Positions 49,986 through 59,950 are shown, counted from the first letter of the stretch. The stretch: 64,000 bases of DNA from Agaribacter marinus (GCF_030160655.1 NZ_BSOT01000005.1:496001-560000); one strand, 5' to 3'. Notes: generated from the sequence alone by a model not told the origin. Numbers and translations: made by a program.

Positions 49986-52376
49986 TCAGTTTGGCACTGC
50001 TTCGGTCGTCGCCTTTTCAGTTTCATTGACTTCAAGCGGCACAGTTAAGGGGCGATTGAAACGTTCAGGATATAATGAAGTATTAAAATCCTTTGCCATG
50101 TTTATCATTTCTGGATAAGGGACGTCAGCGGTATTCACAAAGCCGACATTATATGATTCGCCGTCAAAGGCTCTACCGGTTAACGGTGAGTCGATGTACT
50201 GAAACCAATGCGCACCGACAAAGTTATCGTGGCCTGAGACACTATCCATATATACACGGTATTTACGCGCTCTGTCAGACTGGTCACTTGCAAATACTAG
50301 ACCAGGATGGGTCAAACCATTATCACTAATGGCGCCAACATGAAATTCACCGATAACCGCAGGTAAATCCACTTCACGTAAAAACTCCCAATCAAAAGGT
50401 TGTAAACCTTCGTCATAAACGTTAAAGCTCAATACGTCAGTGTAAGTCGTTGCCGCTTCAATGGTTTCTTGAGGCATACCCCATGTCGCCATGCGCACTC
50501 CCATATACAAATGGTTTGGTAATACTTTTTCCAATGCGTCGTGCACGACTTTAAAATAGCGATTTGAAAGCATTAATAGCATATCAGACAAATCTGCCTC
50601 TAGTGCAGCGTTATACTCACTGAAGGTAACGCCTTTCTTTAATGCATCTAAGCTCTCGATCGTGGTTCCCCAGCGTTCATTCATCGTATCAATCGTTTTG
50701 TATTTGCCGATTAGATGTTCACTGAAAGCGGCTTTCGCCGGACTTTCTGCTGCATCCATTCCCATTGCAGCCACCGACAAGAAGTAACGACGTTCAACAG
50801 GGCCAGTGCGGTATCCCCATGTTTTCTCATTGTCGACAAATACCCCGACACACCATGGTGAACCTTCAATTTCTTTTGCGATTTGCGCAATCGTTAAATC
50901 TGCCCGGCGTTCAAATTCAGGGTCGAACACATCTGGCATTGCATGCCATATTTCGTTGCCTGTTTTTATTTCTTTGAAATCACCGATGATCCAACCATTT
51001 GCAAAGTAGGGGACTTGTTCGTTGGGGTAGAATGCTGGATCAACCCAGTTTCCCATTGAAGTGAAGCCCCAATCTAACATACGAGTTAAGGTCTTTTCTT
51101 GCCAGTCTTTCAAGAACGAATTTTTTGTTGTTTCGCCAAACTTTCTCTCAAGATTTGCGCGGTAAAAACTATACGTTTCACCATGAGGTAAAGGACCACC
51201 ATGGAACGAACGGCGGTAGCTGTAGTGGTTACCCAGTGGATCATCGTGCTCCGGTAACCAGTTAAACATATTGCGTCGAACATCACTGGCTAAATAACGT
51301 GTTGCCAATACCGCTTCAGGAATATCGATAGCGCCAATAGAATCTTCAGGGGTTAATTCTTCTGGATCTCTATAACGAATACTATCATCTTTAAAATCCA
51401 TACCAGTGACCGTAAACATGTTAGCTAAACGCACATTGGCAATGCCATGCGAGAAAAACAAGTAGCCTTCAGGGTCGACCATCCACCATTTACCCTCTAC
51501 TTTTTCTGCACGGAAAAAACCAGTTGCGTCTAATTTTGGACCATCTTTCCAGCCCCCAAATCGCGAACGATCTGGCAGTGGTTTACTTTTGTCTAATGCC
51601 GCAATTTCTTTGTCATGCACTGACCTGAACTCTTCCATAGAGTGTATTTTTGTGGGGAAATCTACGTTTGCATTTTGCCCATATTCGTCGACAAAATCAT
51701 GTAAAAACGTTTCATCATATTCTTGATTTTTTCGTAGGCGAATATTGTCAACACGTAAATGTTTGTTAGCCATATTTGTCCGTGTATTCAATGATATACG
51801 GGTAACACTGTCATTCGACATAAAATAGTTACCATAGATGAGAATAAACATTAGCTCATCTGTACTCCATGGCTTAGGGTTTTCGCGAAAACCTGAACCA
51901 ATATTCCAAAACACACCGTCAACTGGCGCAAAAATTGTCATACGTTCACCAGTGGGGATTGCAATATGACGATGCAGTTCAGAACCAGCAGAGTTAATCG
52001 AAAGAAACAATTGAATACTTTCATCACCTGTATTTTCAACATCTAGTGCGACATGGTATTCATTATATTTTGTCCAATCCTGAGGCGTTTCGAAATCGAG
52101 ATGGACACCACTGAATCGGGCAGTGTTTAGGAACTCGATATCTAATTCATTTCCATCTTTGCCTTCGATAACTTTAAAATTAGCATTTTCAGCACTTAAA
52201 TCTAAATGCACGTCATCAAAATTTGTTAATACAGAAAGGGTTTCATATTCGGGCGTTGAAGAGGATGGTTTATCTATATTTTTTGGCTCAGATGCTTTAT
52301 CGGAGGAGCACCCGTTCAATAAGAGAACACTTGTCAAAGCGACTACGGGTATAAAGCAACGATTTATTGGTTTCAC
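49986..52376 (-). CDS. GH50 beta-agarase lipoprotein
   Basis: 796-residue outer-membrane-anchored agarase, usually exo-acting and releasing neoagarobiose. Lipobox LNGC (Cys23, followed by Ser). Residues of about 45-215 form a CBM-like beta sandwich (FSGVHLDFETPQDWTKY); about 245-780 is the GH50 barrel with GGWKDGPKLDATGFFRAEK, GYLFFSHGIANVR, GFTSMGNWVD and FANGWIIGDFK. The acid/base is Glu at about 517 in DNEKTWG and the nucleophile Glu at about 677 in VIGEFHVG. Divergent from a second GH50 gene with which it is clearly paralogous. Confidence 0.92.
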   Translation of the reverse strand: MKPINRCFIPVVALTSVLLLNGCSSDKASEPKNIDKPSSSTPEYETLSVLTNFDDVHLDLSAENANFKVIEGKDGNELDIEFLNTARFSGVHLDFETPQDWTKYNEYHVALDVENTGDESIQLFLSINSAGSELHRHIAIPTGERMTIFAPVDGVFWNIGSGFRENPKPWSTDELMFILIYGNYFMSNDSVTRISLNTRTNMANKHLRVDNIRLRKNQEYDETFLHDFVDEYGQNANVDFPTKIHSMEEFRSVHDKEIAALDKSKPLPDRSRFGGWKDGPKLDATGFFRAEKVEGKWWMVDPEGYLFFSHGIANVRLANMFTVTGMDFKDDSIRYRDPEELTPEDSIGAIDIPEAVLATRYLASDVRRNMFNWLPEHDDPLGNHYSYRRSFHGGPLPHGETYSFYRANLERKFGETTKNSFLKDWQEKTLTRMLDWGFTSMGNWVDPAFYPNEQVPYFANGWIIGDFKEIKTGNEIWHAMPDVFDPEFERRADLTIAQIAKEIEGSPWCVGVFVDNEKTWGYRTGPVERRYFLSVAAMGMDAAESPAKAAFSEHLIGKYKTIDTMNERWGTTIESLDALKKGVTFSEYNAALEADLSDMLLMLSNRYFKVVHDALEKVLPNHLYMGVRMATWGMPQETIEAATTYTDVLSFNVYDEGLQPFDWEFLREVDLPAVIGEFHVGAISDNGLTHPGLVFASDQSDRARKYRVYMDSVSGHDNFVGAHWFQYIDSPLTGRAFDGESYNVGFVNTADVPYPEMINMAKDFNTSLYPERFNRPLTVPLEVNETEKATTEAVPN

Positions 52377-52522
52377 AAAAATGACTCCGGTTTATCAAAT
52401 CTAATAAATAACGTAAACATTCAGCGGCTAATTATTGGCAGCAGTGGGCTTACGTATGTACACATAACGAATACAGCAAATACTATTTGCCGTATGTAAT
52501 TAAATCTGGCAGTAGTTTAAAT

Positions 52523-52538
52523 AACCTCAGTTGAGGTT
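52523..52538. promoter_or_regulatory. Palindrome AACCTCA-GT-TGAGGTT
   Basis: Seven-base perfect arms around a 2-base centre, about 150 bases upstream of the reverse GH50 gene and 19 bases from the next palindrome. Candidate operator. Confidence 0.4.
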
Positions 52539-52556
52539 TTTAAACGCTAATGTAAC

Positions 52557-52578
52557 CAGATGTTAACGTTAATATCTG
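52557..52578. promoter_or_regulatory. 22-bp palindrome with TTAACGTTAA core
   Basis: CAGAT and ATCTG flank the self-complementary core TTAACGTTAA, with one unpaired base on each side. It is the most symmetrical site in the GH50 intergenic region and a good operator candidate. Confidence 0.5.
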
Positions 52579-52749
52579 TCTTCTATTTGTCAATTAGCCT
52601 ATTAAATTTTGAATAAGAAATCGGAAAAAATTACAACAACATCAAAGTTTTACCTGATGGTTGATAACGGGCTTCTTATTTCATATAACGCAAAACTCAA
52701 CATTTATATTGACAAGTATGTTTCCTATTTGTAAAAATTAACAACATCT

Positions 52750-52767
52750 TATGATAGCGTTATCATA
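52750..52767. promoter_or_regulatory. Palindrome TATGATA-GCGT-TATCATA
   Basis: Seven-base perfect arms around a 4-base centre, in the middle of the GH50 intergenic region. Size and symmetry suit a LacI/GntR-type site; the binding protein is unknown. Confidence 0.45.
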
Positions 52768-53104
52768 GATTTGCATTGAATAAATTGCAATGAATTTTAG
52801 TAAGTAAAACAATCTTTATACTTGTTGCATTACAGCAATTCAAGCGTGTTTATTGGCGTTGTACGTAATGTAATCAAATAAAGTAAATGGATGAAAGGTC
52901 GCTAAAGGCCTGATGACGTCTGGGTTAATAGAAAATTTAACGTAGATCTCTAACAACGATTTAAAAATACATATAGGTGTTGCATAGCGGCTAGAAGGCG
53001 TTTACTCTTTCGGTTAAATGTTAACAATGCGTTTATCGCTTGTTTATTTTTATTTAGTTGTCATTAATTAATGTACACAATCGATTCCCAATATAGGTAT
53101 CTCA

Positions 53105-55489
53105 ATGAATAAGACTAAGCATTATAAGTTGGCAGTATTATCGACTGCAGTGTCTGCCGCTTTACTTGTCTCTGGTTGTAACACCAGCGAAGTCAGTGAA
53201 AAAACGGAAGAAAAGAAATCTCACAAAGAGCACGAAGTATTAGAAATGCTCTATACATTTGATGGTGATTCAATCCCATCCGATGTCAAGTTCACGGATG
53301 CAACCGGTGAGCTTGTAGATGATGGTAGCGGTAAGTCAAATGCGCTACGCATAAAAATGGACTCAGCAAGTAAAAAGTACACAAACGTATACTTCCAGCC
53401 TGAAACGCCTTGGGATTGGAGCAAATACGATGATTTTAGTATTGCGTTTGATATCAGTAACCAAGGTAAAGTGTCGACACAAGTTTACTTAGACATGTCG
53501 GATAAGAATGGCGGTAATTATACACGTTCAGTCGCGATTCCCTTAAGTGACTTATCAGAAAGTAAGACGTTTTATGGAAAAATGCGTGGTCATGACTTAG
53601 GTACTCCCGACGGTGACGTGAACGTTGAGCTTAACTTTTTGTCTGGTCTACGTTCTAACCCTGATACATGGGAAGGCTATGACGATGTGCAGTTCATATC
53701 AATGTGGGGCCTAAAGAATTTAGATATTAAGGGAATTACGCAAATTTCTTTTAGCGTAACAAACGTCTTGCTCGACAAAGAAATAACCATAGATAACATC
53801 CGTCTAATAAAGAACCCACCAAAATCACCTAATTTTCTTGTTGGCTTAGTTGATGAATTTGGTCAAAACGCAAAAGTCGACTTTACCGACAAAATAAGCA
53901 GTGAAGCTGAGCTTTTGGCTTACCGTGACGCTGAATTAAAAGAGCTTCAAGACGGTAAGAAAATGCCTGACCGCTCTAAATATAGCGGCTGGTCTGAAGG
54001 GCCAAAGCTTGAAGCAACAGGCTATTTTAGAACTGAAAAAATCGGTGGAAAATGGTCACTCGTCACGCCTGACGGATATCTATTCTGGTCGAGCGGTATT
54101 GCGAATATTCGTTTAGCGAACACGACGACACTGACAGGTTATGATTTTGATCAGAACTATATTGTGCAACGTGAGCCAGGTGATCTTACGCCAGAAGATT
54201 CAATTGGTATGAATAAGGCGAGTGATGAAGCGGTGAAAACACGCTTTGTTGAGTCAGATGTACGTGCAAAAATGTTCGTTGATTTACCGTCATATGATGA
54301 GCCAATGGGCGCGCATTATGGGTATCGCCGTGAAGCACATTCTGGTCCACTAGACCGTGGTGAGGTGTATAGTTTTTACCGTGCTAACATCGATAGAAAA
54401 TATGGTGACATGGGTGATTTTCTTGAGATGTGGCGAAAAGTCACCATCGATCGAATGCTAAATTGGGGCTTCACGTCATTCGGTAATTGGGTTGACCATA
54501 AGTTTTACGACGACAACCGCATTCCGTATTTTGCTAACGGTTGGGTAATCGGCGATTTTAAAACTGTATCAAGTGGTAACGACTTTTGGCGGGCACTGCC
54601 TGATGTTTTCGATCCGAAGTTTAAAGAGCGTGCAGATGTTACGGTTAGTCAAGTCGCTGAGGAAGTAAATAATAACCCTTGGTGTGTTGGTGTATTCATT
54701 GACAACGAGATGAGCTTTGGTCGTTCTGAGACAATTCAAGCGACGTTAGGTATTCCTATTCACACCTTAAAACGTGATGGTGCTGATGTCCCAACAAAAG
54801 CTGAATTTACGCGTTTAATGAAAGAAAAATACGAGACAATAGAAGCGCTTAATAAAGCGTGGGACAAGTCAATAGCGAGTTGGGCTGAATTTGACAAAGG
54901 CTTCGATTCTACGTTGAACACTAAAGTACAAGAAGAAGATTACTCTGATTTACTGCATGCTTATGCGAGCCAATACTTCAGCGTTATTAGTACTTCAGTT
55001 AAACAGTTTATGCCAAACCATATGTATTTAGGCTCTCGCTTCCCTGACTGGGGTATGCCTATAGAGGTGGTGCGTGCTGCGGCCAAATATGCTGATGTGG
55101 TAAGTTACAATTCTTATAAAGAAGGCCTAAGCGAAAACACTTGGAAATTCTTGGAAGAAATTGATATGCCGAGCATTATTGGTGAGTATCACATTGGCTC
55201 AACTGACTCTGGTTTATACCACCCTGGACTAATTCATGGTGTTGACCAAGAAGACAGAGGGCGTATGTTCAAGGACTACATTCGTAGTGGTATTGATAAC
55301 CCTTATTTTGTTGGTGTGCATTGGTTCCAGTACTTAGATTCGCCAATTCCTGGCCGTGCCCATGATGGTGAAAACTACAATGTTGGTTTTGTCAGAACGA
55401 CGGATATTCCATATAAGCCCTTGGTTGACGCGGCAAAAGAAGTACACAGCAATTTATATGAGAGACGCTTTGGCGAACTCAAAAAATAG
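53105..55489 (+). CDS. GH50 beta-agarase lipoprotein (paralogue)
   Basis: 794-residue paralogue of the divergent GH50 enzyme with the same layout: lipobox VSGC (Cys25), CBM-like N-terminal domain (about 45-235; VYFQPETPWDWSKYDDF), GH50 barrel from about 265. Acid/base is Glu535 in DNEMSFG and the nucleophile Glu694 in IIGEYHIG; FANGWVIGDFK and HWFQYLDSPIPGRAHDGENYN are conserved in both. Differences in loops (for example DNEMSFG versus DNEKTWG) suggest division of labour by chain length or substitution. Followed by a terminator. Confidence 0.92.
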   Translation: MNKTKHYKLAVLSTAVSAALLVSGCNTSEVSEKTEEKKSHKEHEVLEMLYTFDGDSIPSDVKFTDATGELVDDGSGKSNALRIKMDSASKKYTNVYFQPETPWDWSKYDDFSIAFDISNQGKVSTQVYLDMSDKNGGNYTRSVAIPLSDLSESKTFYGKMRGHDLGTPDGDVNVELNFLSGLRSNPDTWEGYDDVQFISMWGLKNLDIKGITQISFSVTNVLLDKEITIDNIRLIKNPPKSPNFLVGLVDEFGQNAKVDFTDKISSEAELLAYRDAELKELQDGKKMPDRSKYSGWSEGPKLEATGYFRTEKIGGKWSLVTPDGYLFWSSGIANIRLANTTTLTGYDFDQNYIVQREPGDLTPEDSIGMNKASDEAVKTRFVESDVRAKMFVDLPSYDEPMGAHYGYRREAHSGPLDRGEVYSFYRANIDRKYGDMGDFLEMWRKVTIDRMLNWGFTSFGNWVDHKFYDDNRIPYFANGWVIGDFKTVSSGNDFWRALPDVFDPKFKERADVTVSQVAEEVNNNPWCVGVFIDNEMSFGRSETIQATLGIPIHTLKRDGADVPTKAEFTRLMKEKYETIEALNKAWDKSIASWAEFDKGFDSTLNTKVQEEDYSDLLHAYASQYFSVISTSVKQFMPNHMYLGSRFPDWGMPIEVVRAAAKYADVVSYNSYKEGLSENTWKFLEEIDMPSIIGEYHIGSTDSGLYHPGLIHGVDQEDRGRMFKDYIRSGIDNPYFVGVHWFQYLDSPIPGRAHDGENYNVGFVRTTDIPYKPLVDAAKEVHSNLYERRFGELKK

Positions 55490-55516
55490 AGTGATGTGTT
55501 AAAACAACGAATAAAA

Positions 55517-55548
55517 AACGGTCAGCGATAAGCTGGCCGTTTTGTTTT
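55517..55548 (+). terminator. Intrinsic terminator after the second GH50 gene
   Basis: AACGGTCAGC - GATAA - GCTGGCCGTT with one G-T pair, followed by TTGTTTT, 28 bases after the stop codon. Confidence 0.75.
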
Positions 55549-55623
55549 GAAGGCCTTTTTTCCGCATTTTCTGCAATTTCGTTGTTTGCCACTCACATGA
55601 GTTGAGATAACATTAGGACAGAA

Positions 55624-56526
55624 ATGGGCAAGTTGTTAATTGTGCGTGGTCAACGAATATGCGTTACACCTCTAATAAGCCCAGCGAATCGGTATTCAGA
55701 GTATGTAGTTTCAAAGGGGATCTATTTGTTCGACAAGGATTTGCTATTTAAGAAGTTATTGCATGACCTCGCCATTTTGGTTGGTGTTGGGACGTTTATC
55801 GGCTTGTTATCGCCTTTTGGTATGGATGACAACCCGCTTTATTTATCGGTGTTTTATTGGGTAAGTTTGTCCATATTTGGGTATATGCTTTTTGCACCGA
55901 GTATTCACGTAAGCGAACATTGTTTAAATAAACACGTCAATTCATATTGGATACGTATTAGTATTGGTGCATTCTTTGCGAGTATTGGCATGAGTTTTTT
56001 TGTGCCTATATTGACTTGGTTTTACATGGGTTACCCAATTGACTTGTTTGGTAATTTCTTCCTAATTTTCCCTAATGTGTTAATTATTGGCGCAGTGATT
56101 ACGCTAATTTATGTGCTGGCTGAAAAATACAAAGATAAAGATGCTGCGTTGACTGTCTCACAGGAAATGCTCCAATCTCAACAACAGGCTTTAAGTGAGG
56201 CTAAACAAGAGAATTCGACTCAGCTTATCGAAAAGTTACCAGTGGAAAAACGTGGTGAACTAATTTGTCTAGAAATGTCTGACCACTATGTAAAAGTGTA
56301 TACCGATAAAGGGCATGAGATGTTGTTGATGCGTTTTAAGGATGCCTTAAATGAATTGAATGGTTATGCCGGTATACAAACGCACCGTTCATGGTGGGTA
56401 GCTACTTCCGCAGTTACTGCAAGTGCAAAGCAAAACCGCAAAATAATGCTGACACTAAATAATGGCTTGGAAGTGCCTGTTTCTCGCACATATATAGATA
56501 ATGTAAAGCGCGTAGGGTTGATTTAA
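55624..56526 (+). CDS. Membrane-anchored LytTR DNA-binding regulator
   Basis: 300 residues. Four hydrophobic segments between about 45 and 170 (LAILVGVGTFIGLLSP; LYLSVFYWVSLSIFGYML; WIRISIGAFFASIGMSFFVP; FPNVLIIGAVITLIYVLA), a coiled linker (about 180-205), and a C-terminal LytTR domain (about 210-298) with LICLEMSDHYVKVYTDKG and IQTHRSWWVA. Such one-component regulators sense at the membrane and bind DNA directly. The ATG has AGGA 5 bases upstream. It is the nearest regulator to the GH50 pair, 134 bases downstream of the second one; whether it controls them is inference. Confidence 0.82.
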   Translation: MGKLLIVRGQRICVTPLISPANRYSEYVVSKGIYLFDKDLLFKKLLHDLAILVGVGTFIGLLSPFGMDDNPLYLSVFYWVSLSIFGYMLFAPSIHVSEHCLNKHVNSYWIRISIGAFFASIGMSFFVPILTWFYMGYPIDLFGNFFLIFPNVLIIGAVITLIYVLAEKYKDKDAALTVSQEMLQSQQQALSEAKQENSTQLIEKLPVEKRGELICLEMSDHYVKVYTDKGHEMLLMRFKDALNELNGYAGIQTHRSWWVATSAVTASAKQNRKIMLTLNNGLEVPVSRTYIDNVKRVGLI

Positions 56527-56537
56527 GTTTCAATTGG

Positions 56538-57755
56538 TCAATTCACACTATCTGCATAATCTTTAGCTTGTTTGAGTAAACGGAGTACGTTGTTTGACCA
56601 TATGTCGGCTAAATCTTGTTCTGAATATCCTTCATTTAACAGTCGCTCAGTGATTAGTGGCAGGGTAGATATATCCATCATTTCTACAACACCTCCACCG
56701 CCATCCCAATCAGCACCAACGCCAACATGTTTAGGTCCTACAACGTTTAGAATATGAAGAAAGTGTTGCATATAATCTTCAAATGAAGCTTTTATAGCAG
56801 GATGTTTCTTATCCAGCTGGTAGCGAGCCTGCTTAAGGGCTTGCCATGTTTCTGTGTCAAACGTTGACCAATTGCGCCCAAATTTCTCAAACAGATCTTG
56901 ATAGGCTTTTTGCCTTTCGGGATTGTTTGGTAGTTTAGTTAAATAGGCGCTATAGGCATTTACATGAATAACGCCACCGCTGTCGGCTAGCTTTTTTAAC
57001 AATGTATCGTCTATGTTTCGCGGATGGTCATAAATGGTTTTGGTCCCAGTATGCGATAATATTACCGGTGTTTTTGATAGATTAATGAGATCTTCAAGGA
57101 GCAGATCATGACCATGCGAGCCGTCGAGTACTATGCCTAAGCGGTTTGCTTCTGCAACCAGTTGTTTGCCTAAAGGGGATAAGCCGCCCCATATACTACC
57201 TTGCGGATCAGTAGAACTATCGCCAAATTGATTGTTTTTAAAATGCACAGGCCCAAGCATTCTCAAACCCAGTTTATAAAAGGTGGTAAGTAGTGATAAG
57301 TCTTCGCCTAAGGGATAGGCATTCTCCATACTTATATACACTACTTTTTTCCCGATATTGGTAATACGATGCGCATCTTCTGCCACTGTCGCTAGTTCAA
57401 AGGTATCTGGATTCACAGAAACCATTGTTTGAATAGCCATTGCGCGTAGTAACGCTGTGTCTCGATTAGATTTGTATGCATCCGCATTGAGTGGCCCTTG
57501 AGGCGTGTATATCACCCAAAATCCCCCATCAAGACCGCCTTTTTCCATTCTAGGCCAGTCTACCTGAGAGAAATCGTGGTCATGACTATGCTCTTGCATG
57601 ATGTCAAAGTCAGGTCTAACTAAGAGGGCAGGAGTATCTAAGTGAGCGTCTAACGTTAGTAGTCTATTGTGGATGTTTACCTTATGTTGCTCAGTGTGGC
57701 TTGCGCAAGAGATACATAAAAATACAACTAGCTTAACTATGACAAACTTGAACAA
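56538..57755 (-). CDS. M19 membrane dipeptidase (renal dipeptidase family), lipoprotein-like
   Basis: About 405 residues from a TTG at 57755 with an AGGAG ribosome site 8 bases upstream, giving a compact leader MFKFVIVKLVVFLCISCAS with a lipobox-like cysteine; the longer frame to 57863 adds a non-signal extension. Zinc-site motifs of M19: LDAHLDTPALL (HxD), YISMENAYPLGE (bridging Glu), LDGSHGHD and VILSHTGTK (His), and HVGVGADWDGGGG near the C-terminus. Cleaves dipeptides or related amides in the envelope. Convergent with the LytTR gene; no functional link evident. Confidence 0.85.
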   Translation of the reverse strand: MFKFVIVKLVVFLCISCASHTEQHKVNIHNRLLTLDAHLDTPALLVRPDFDIMQEHSHDHDFSQVDWPRMEKGGLDGGFWVIYTPQGPLNADAYKSNRDTALLRAMAIQTMVSVNPDTFELATVAEDAHRITNIGKKVVYISMENAYPLGEDLSLLTTFYKLGLRMLGPVHFKNNQFGDSSTDPQGSIWGGLSPLGKQLVAEANRLGIVLDGSHGHDLLLEDLINLSKTPVILSHTGTKTIYDHPRNIDDTLLKKLADSGGVIHVNAYSAYLTKLPNNPERQKAYQDLFEKFGRNWSTFDTETWQALKQARYQLDKKHPAIKASFEDYMQHFLHILNVVGPKHVGVGADWDGGGGVVEMMDISTLPLITERLLNEGYSEQDLADIWSNNVLRLLKQAKDYADSVN

Positions 57756-58070
57756 AATACATACTCCTGTTTGTGTAATATGTGACGATATATATTCGCA
57801 ATGTTGGAGAGCAGCAGTAAACATCGCCGTGATCATAGATGACATAATCAAGAGGTATGCCATAAAGATAGATTACGTTTATTTGGTTGACTAAGTATTC
57901 AGTATGATGAACGAAAATAAGTGAATCTGCGGGTGATAGCTGGTGCTATCAAAAATATTTAAGTAGGTAGGCATACTTTAAAGTATTTTTCTTGCGTGAA
58001 AAATATCGGTTTTGCGCCAAATGAGGACAATATGACGTTCCTTATCGGTGCAACTAGCAGTATGATTAAA

Positions 58071-59774
58071 TTACGTTGACTCTTGCGGTGTCAAATAACG
58101 CTTACGTTTTTTATCAGTTAACATCTCTAAATCGGCAACTATTAGGCCATCAACGCAATATTCGAAGTCTGGATCTACATTAAACGCTGAAAAACTTACA
58201 CCACCTGGCTTATAAGTTTCGGCATATTGCTTATAAAGGGTTGGAACTGTAACTCCCATTTCGGCGAGCAAACTCTTGAGTAGCGCAAAACCTTCTTTGT
58301 ATGCTAAGTGTTTAAATGTATTGATAGTTTCAGTAGATACTGCATATTGAATTTTAGGCGCAGCAACGGTTTCTTTGGCAGGAAAGTAATTTGAGTAAAA
58401 TGCCGCGATTAATTCAATTGCGGTGTTTGGGTACCTATTACTAATAGATACTGGGCCGAACAAATACCTAAATTCAGGATGTTTACGTACGAATGCGCCT
58501 AAACCTTGCCACAGGTAGTCTAAACTGCGTTTTCCCCAGTATTTTTTTTGAACAAAACTGCGACCAAGTTCTAAACCATTTACCAGGTATTTTTCCATTT
58601 GGTCGTTGTAGTCAAACAATGAAGAGGAATAAAGCTTATTCACATCTTGAATGCCTTTCACATGACCAAATCGGTATGCACCTGCTATTTCTAAGTCCTT
58701 TTCATCCCATAACACTAGGTGATAATAATCTTTGTCGAATTTATCGATGTCTCGTCGCTTATTGGTCCCTTCGCCTACCGCTCTAAAGGTAATTTCTCTT
58801 AAACGTCCAAGTTCTCGCATGATTACCGAGCCTTGCTGATACCTAAATAAAAATATTGATTTACCGTCACCGGTTTTACCGAGCATTTCTGCTTCGTGTT
58901 CAAATGCTTTTACTAGTAATCGTCGATCTTCTGGCAGCGCAATTGCCGCTTGTGTCGGCATTAATGGCGATTTGTTTTTTGCCAGGCGATAAAGATGACG
59001 TTTAAACAGTTTTACTTGCTCTTTTAAACTTAGTTTAAGGCCAGCGTATCCTTCATGTGGAATTACTTCACCAATTTTCATTGGTATACTTTTTTCTTTC
59101 TGATGCCACATTTGTTTTACCAGGAGCGCGGTTGCTGCTGGTTTAAACAACATGGATACACCATAAAATAGAGGTGAATTTTTTGCGTCAATAAATACTG
59201 GAAGAATAGGACTTTGATTAGCTTTTGCAATGCGTAAAAAGCCGGTATGCCATTTTGTATCGCGTATACCTTGCGGACGGAGTCTTGATACTTCCCCAGC
59301 TGGGAAAATAATGACGACACCTTCATTTTGCAAATGTAAGTCGATATTTTGAAGATTCTCTTTTTTTGTGCTGCCAGACATGTTGTTAACAGGCAATAAA
59401 ATATCATGTAAAGCATCGATGGCCATCAACATGTCGTTGGCTATGACTTTTATGTCGTTTCGCGTTTCACGAATTAGTTTGATAAGTGCTAAGCCATCCA
59501 ATGAACCAATAGGGTGGTTGGCGACGATTACTAATCTGCCAGATTGTGGTATGCGCTCTCTGTGATTGTCTGATACCGAATAACCAAAGCTAAAATACTC
59601 TAGCACTTGTTCTACAAAATCAAATCCTACGAAATGAGGGTACTGTGCCGTAAAGTCATTAATTTCCTTTTCACACAATAGACGTTTTAGTACCGCAGTA
59701 GTTGGTTTATTAAGTAGCTTGTTTTGTGCCACCTTGGGAAAATGTTGTTCGATGACTTCTTGCGTGTTTAACAT
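58071..59774 (-). CDS. OlsF-like fused acyltransferase (PlsC + GNAT-type)
   Basis: 567 residues with two acyltransferase modules. The N-terminal part (about 70-270) is lysophospholipid-acyltransferase-like: VANHPIGSLDGLALIK near 90, then VIIFPAGEVSRLRPQGI and SPILPVFIDAKNSP. The C-terminal part (about 300-540) is OlsB/GNAT-like, with YRFGHVKGI, NGLELGRSFVQKKYW and FGPVSISNRYP. This domain order is that of OlsF, the bifunctional ornithine-lipid synthase known in some gammaproteobacteria. An ornithine-lipid or other acyl-amino-acid lipid role is therefore likely. No regulator sites were seen. Confidence 0.78.
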   Translation of the reverse strand: MLNTQEVIEQHFPKVAQNKLLNKPTTAVLKRLLCEKEINDFTAQYPHFVGFDFVEQVLEYFSFGYSVSDNHRERIPQSGRLVIVANHPIGSLDGLALIKLIRETRNDIKVIANDMLMAIDALHDILLPVNNMSGSTKKENLQNIDLHLQNEGVVIIFPAGEVSRLRPQGIRDTKWHTGFLRIAKANQSPILPVFIDAKNSPLFYGVSMLFKPAATALLVKQMWHQKEKSIPMKIGEVIPHEGYAGLKLSLKEQVKLFKRHLYRLAKNKSPLMPTQAAIALPEDRRLLVKAFEHEAEMLGKTGDGKSIFLFRYQQGSVIMRELGRLREITFRAVGEGTNKRRDIDKFDKDYYHLVLWDEKDLEIAGAYRFGHVKGIQDVNKLYSSSLFDYNDQMEKYLVNGLELGRSFVQKKYWGKRSLDYLWQGLGAFVRKHPEFRYLFGPVSISNRYPNTAIELIAAFYSNYFPAKETVAAPKIQYAVSTETINTFKHLAYKEGFALLKSLLAEMGVTVPTLYKQYAETYKPGGVSFSAFNVDPDFEYCVDGLIVADLEMLTDKKRKRYLTPQEST

Positions 59775-59950
59775 TCAATCCACCTCTTGGTTGCGCCTAT
59801 TATGCTGGCTAGGGTAGGTGAATAAGGTGACAGTTACTTGATCAATTGGTGAAGCTAATATGACAAATGCATTGCAAATTTATTGCAATGCATTTGAGTC
59901 TTTAGTTTAGGTCGTGTTTTGTGAGTGTATTATTTACTATACAGTTGCAT

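Larger units (their letters stand above)
52377..53104. promoter_or_regulatory. Divergent GH50 promoter region with three palindromes
   Basis: 728 bases, the longest gene-free stretch in the window. It holds the palindromes at 52523-52538, 52557-52578 and 52750-52767 (listed separately). AAATGTTAACA near 53017 repeats a motif seen upstream of the DUF5060 gene. No coding frame of note. Confidence 0.5.

Noticed and set aside
57756-57863. N-terminal extension of the M19 dipeptidase
   Set aside because: It would bury the lipoprotein-like leader; the TTG at 57755 with AGGAG upstream fits the family length better.
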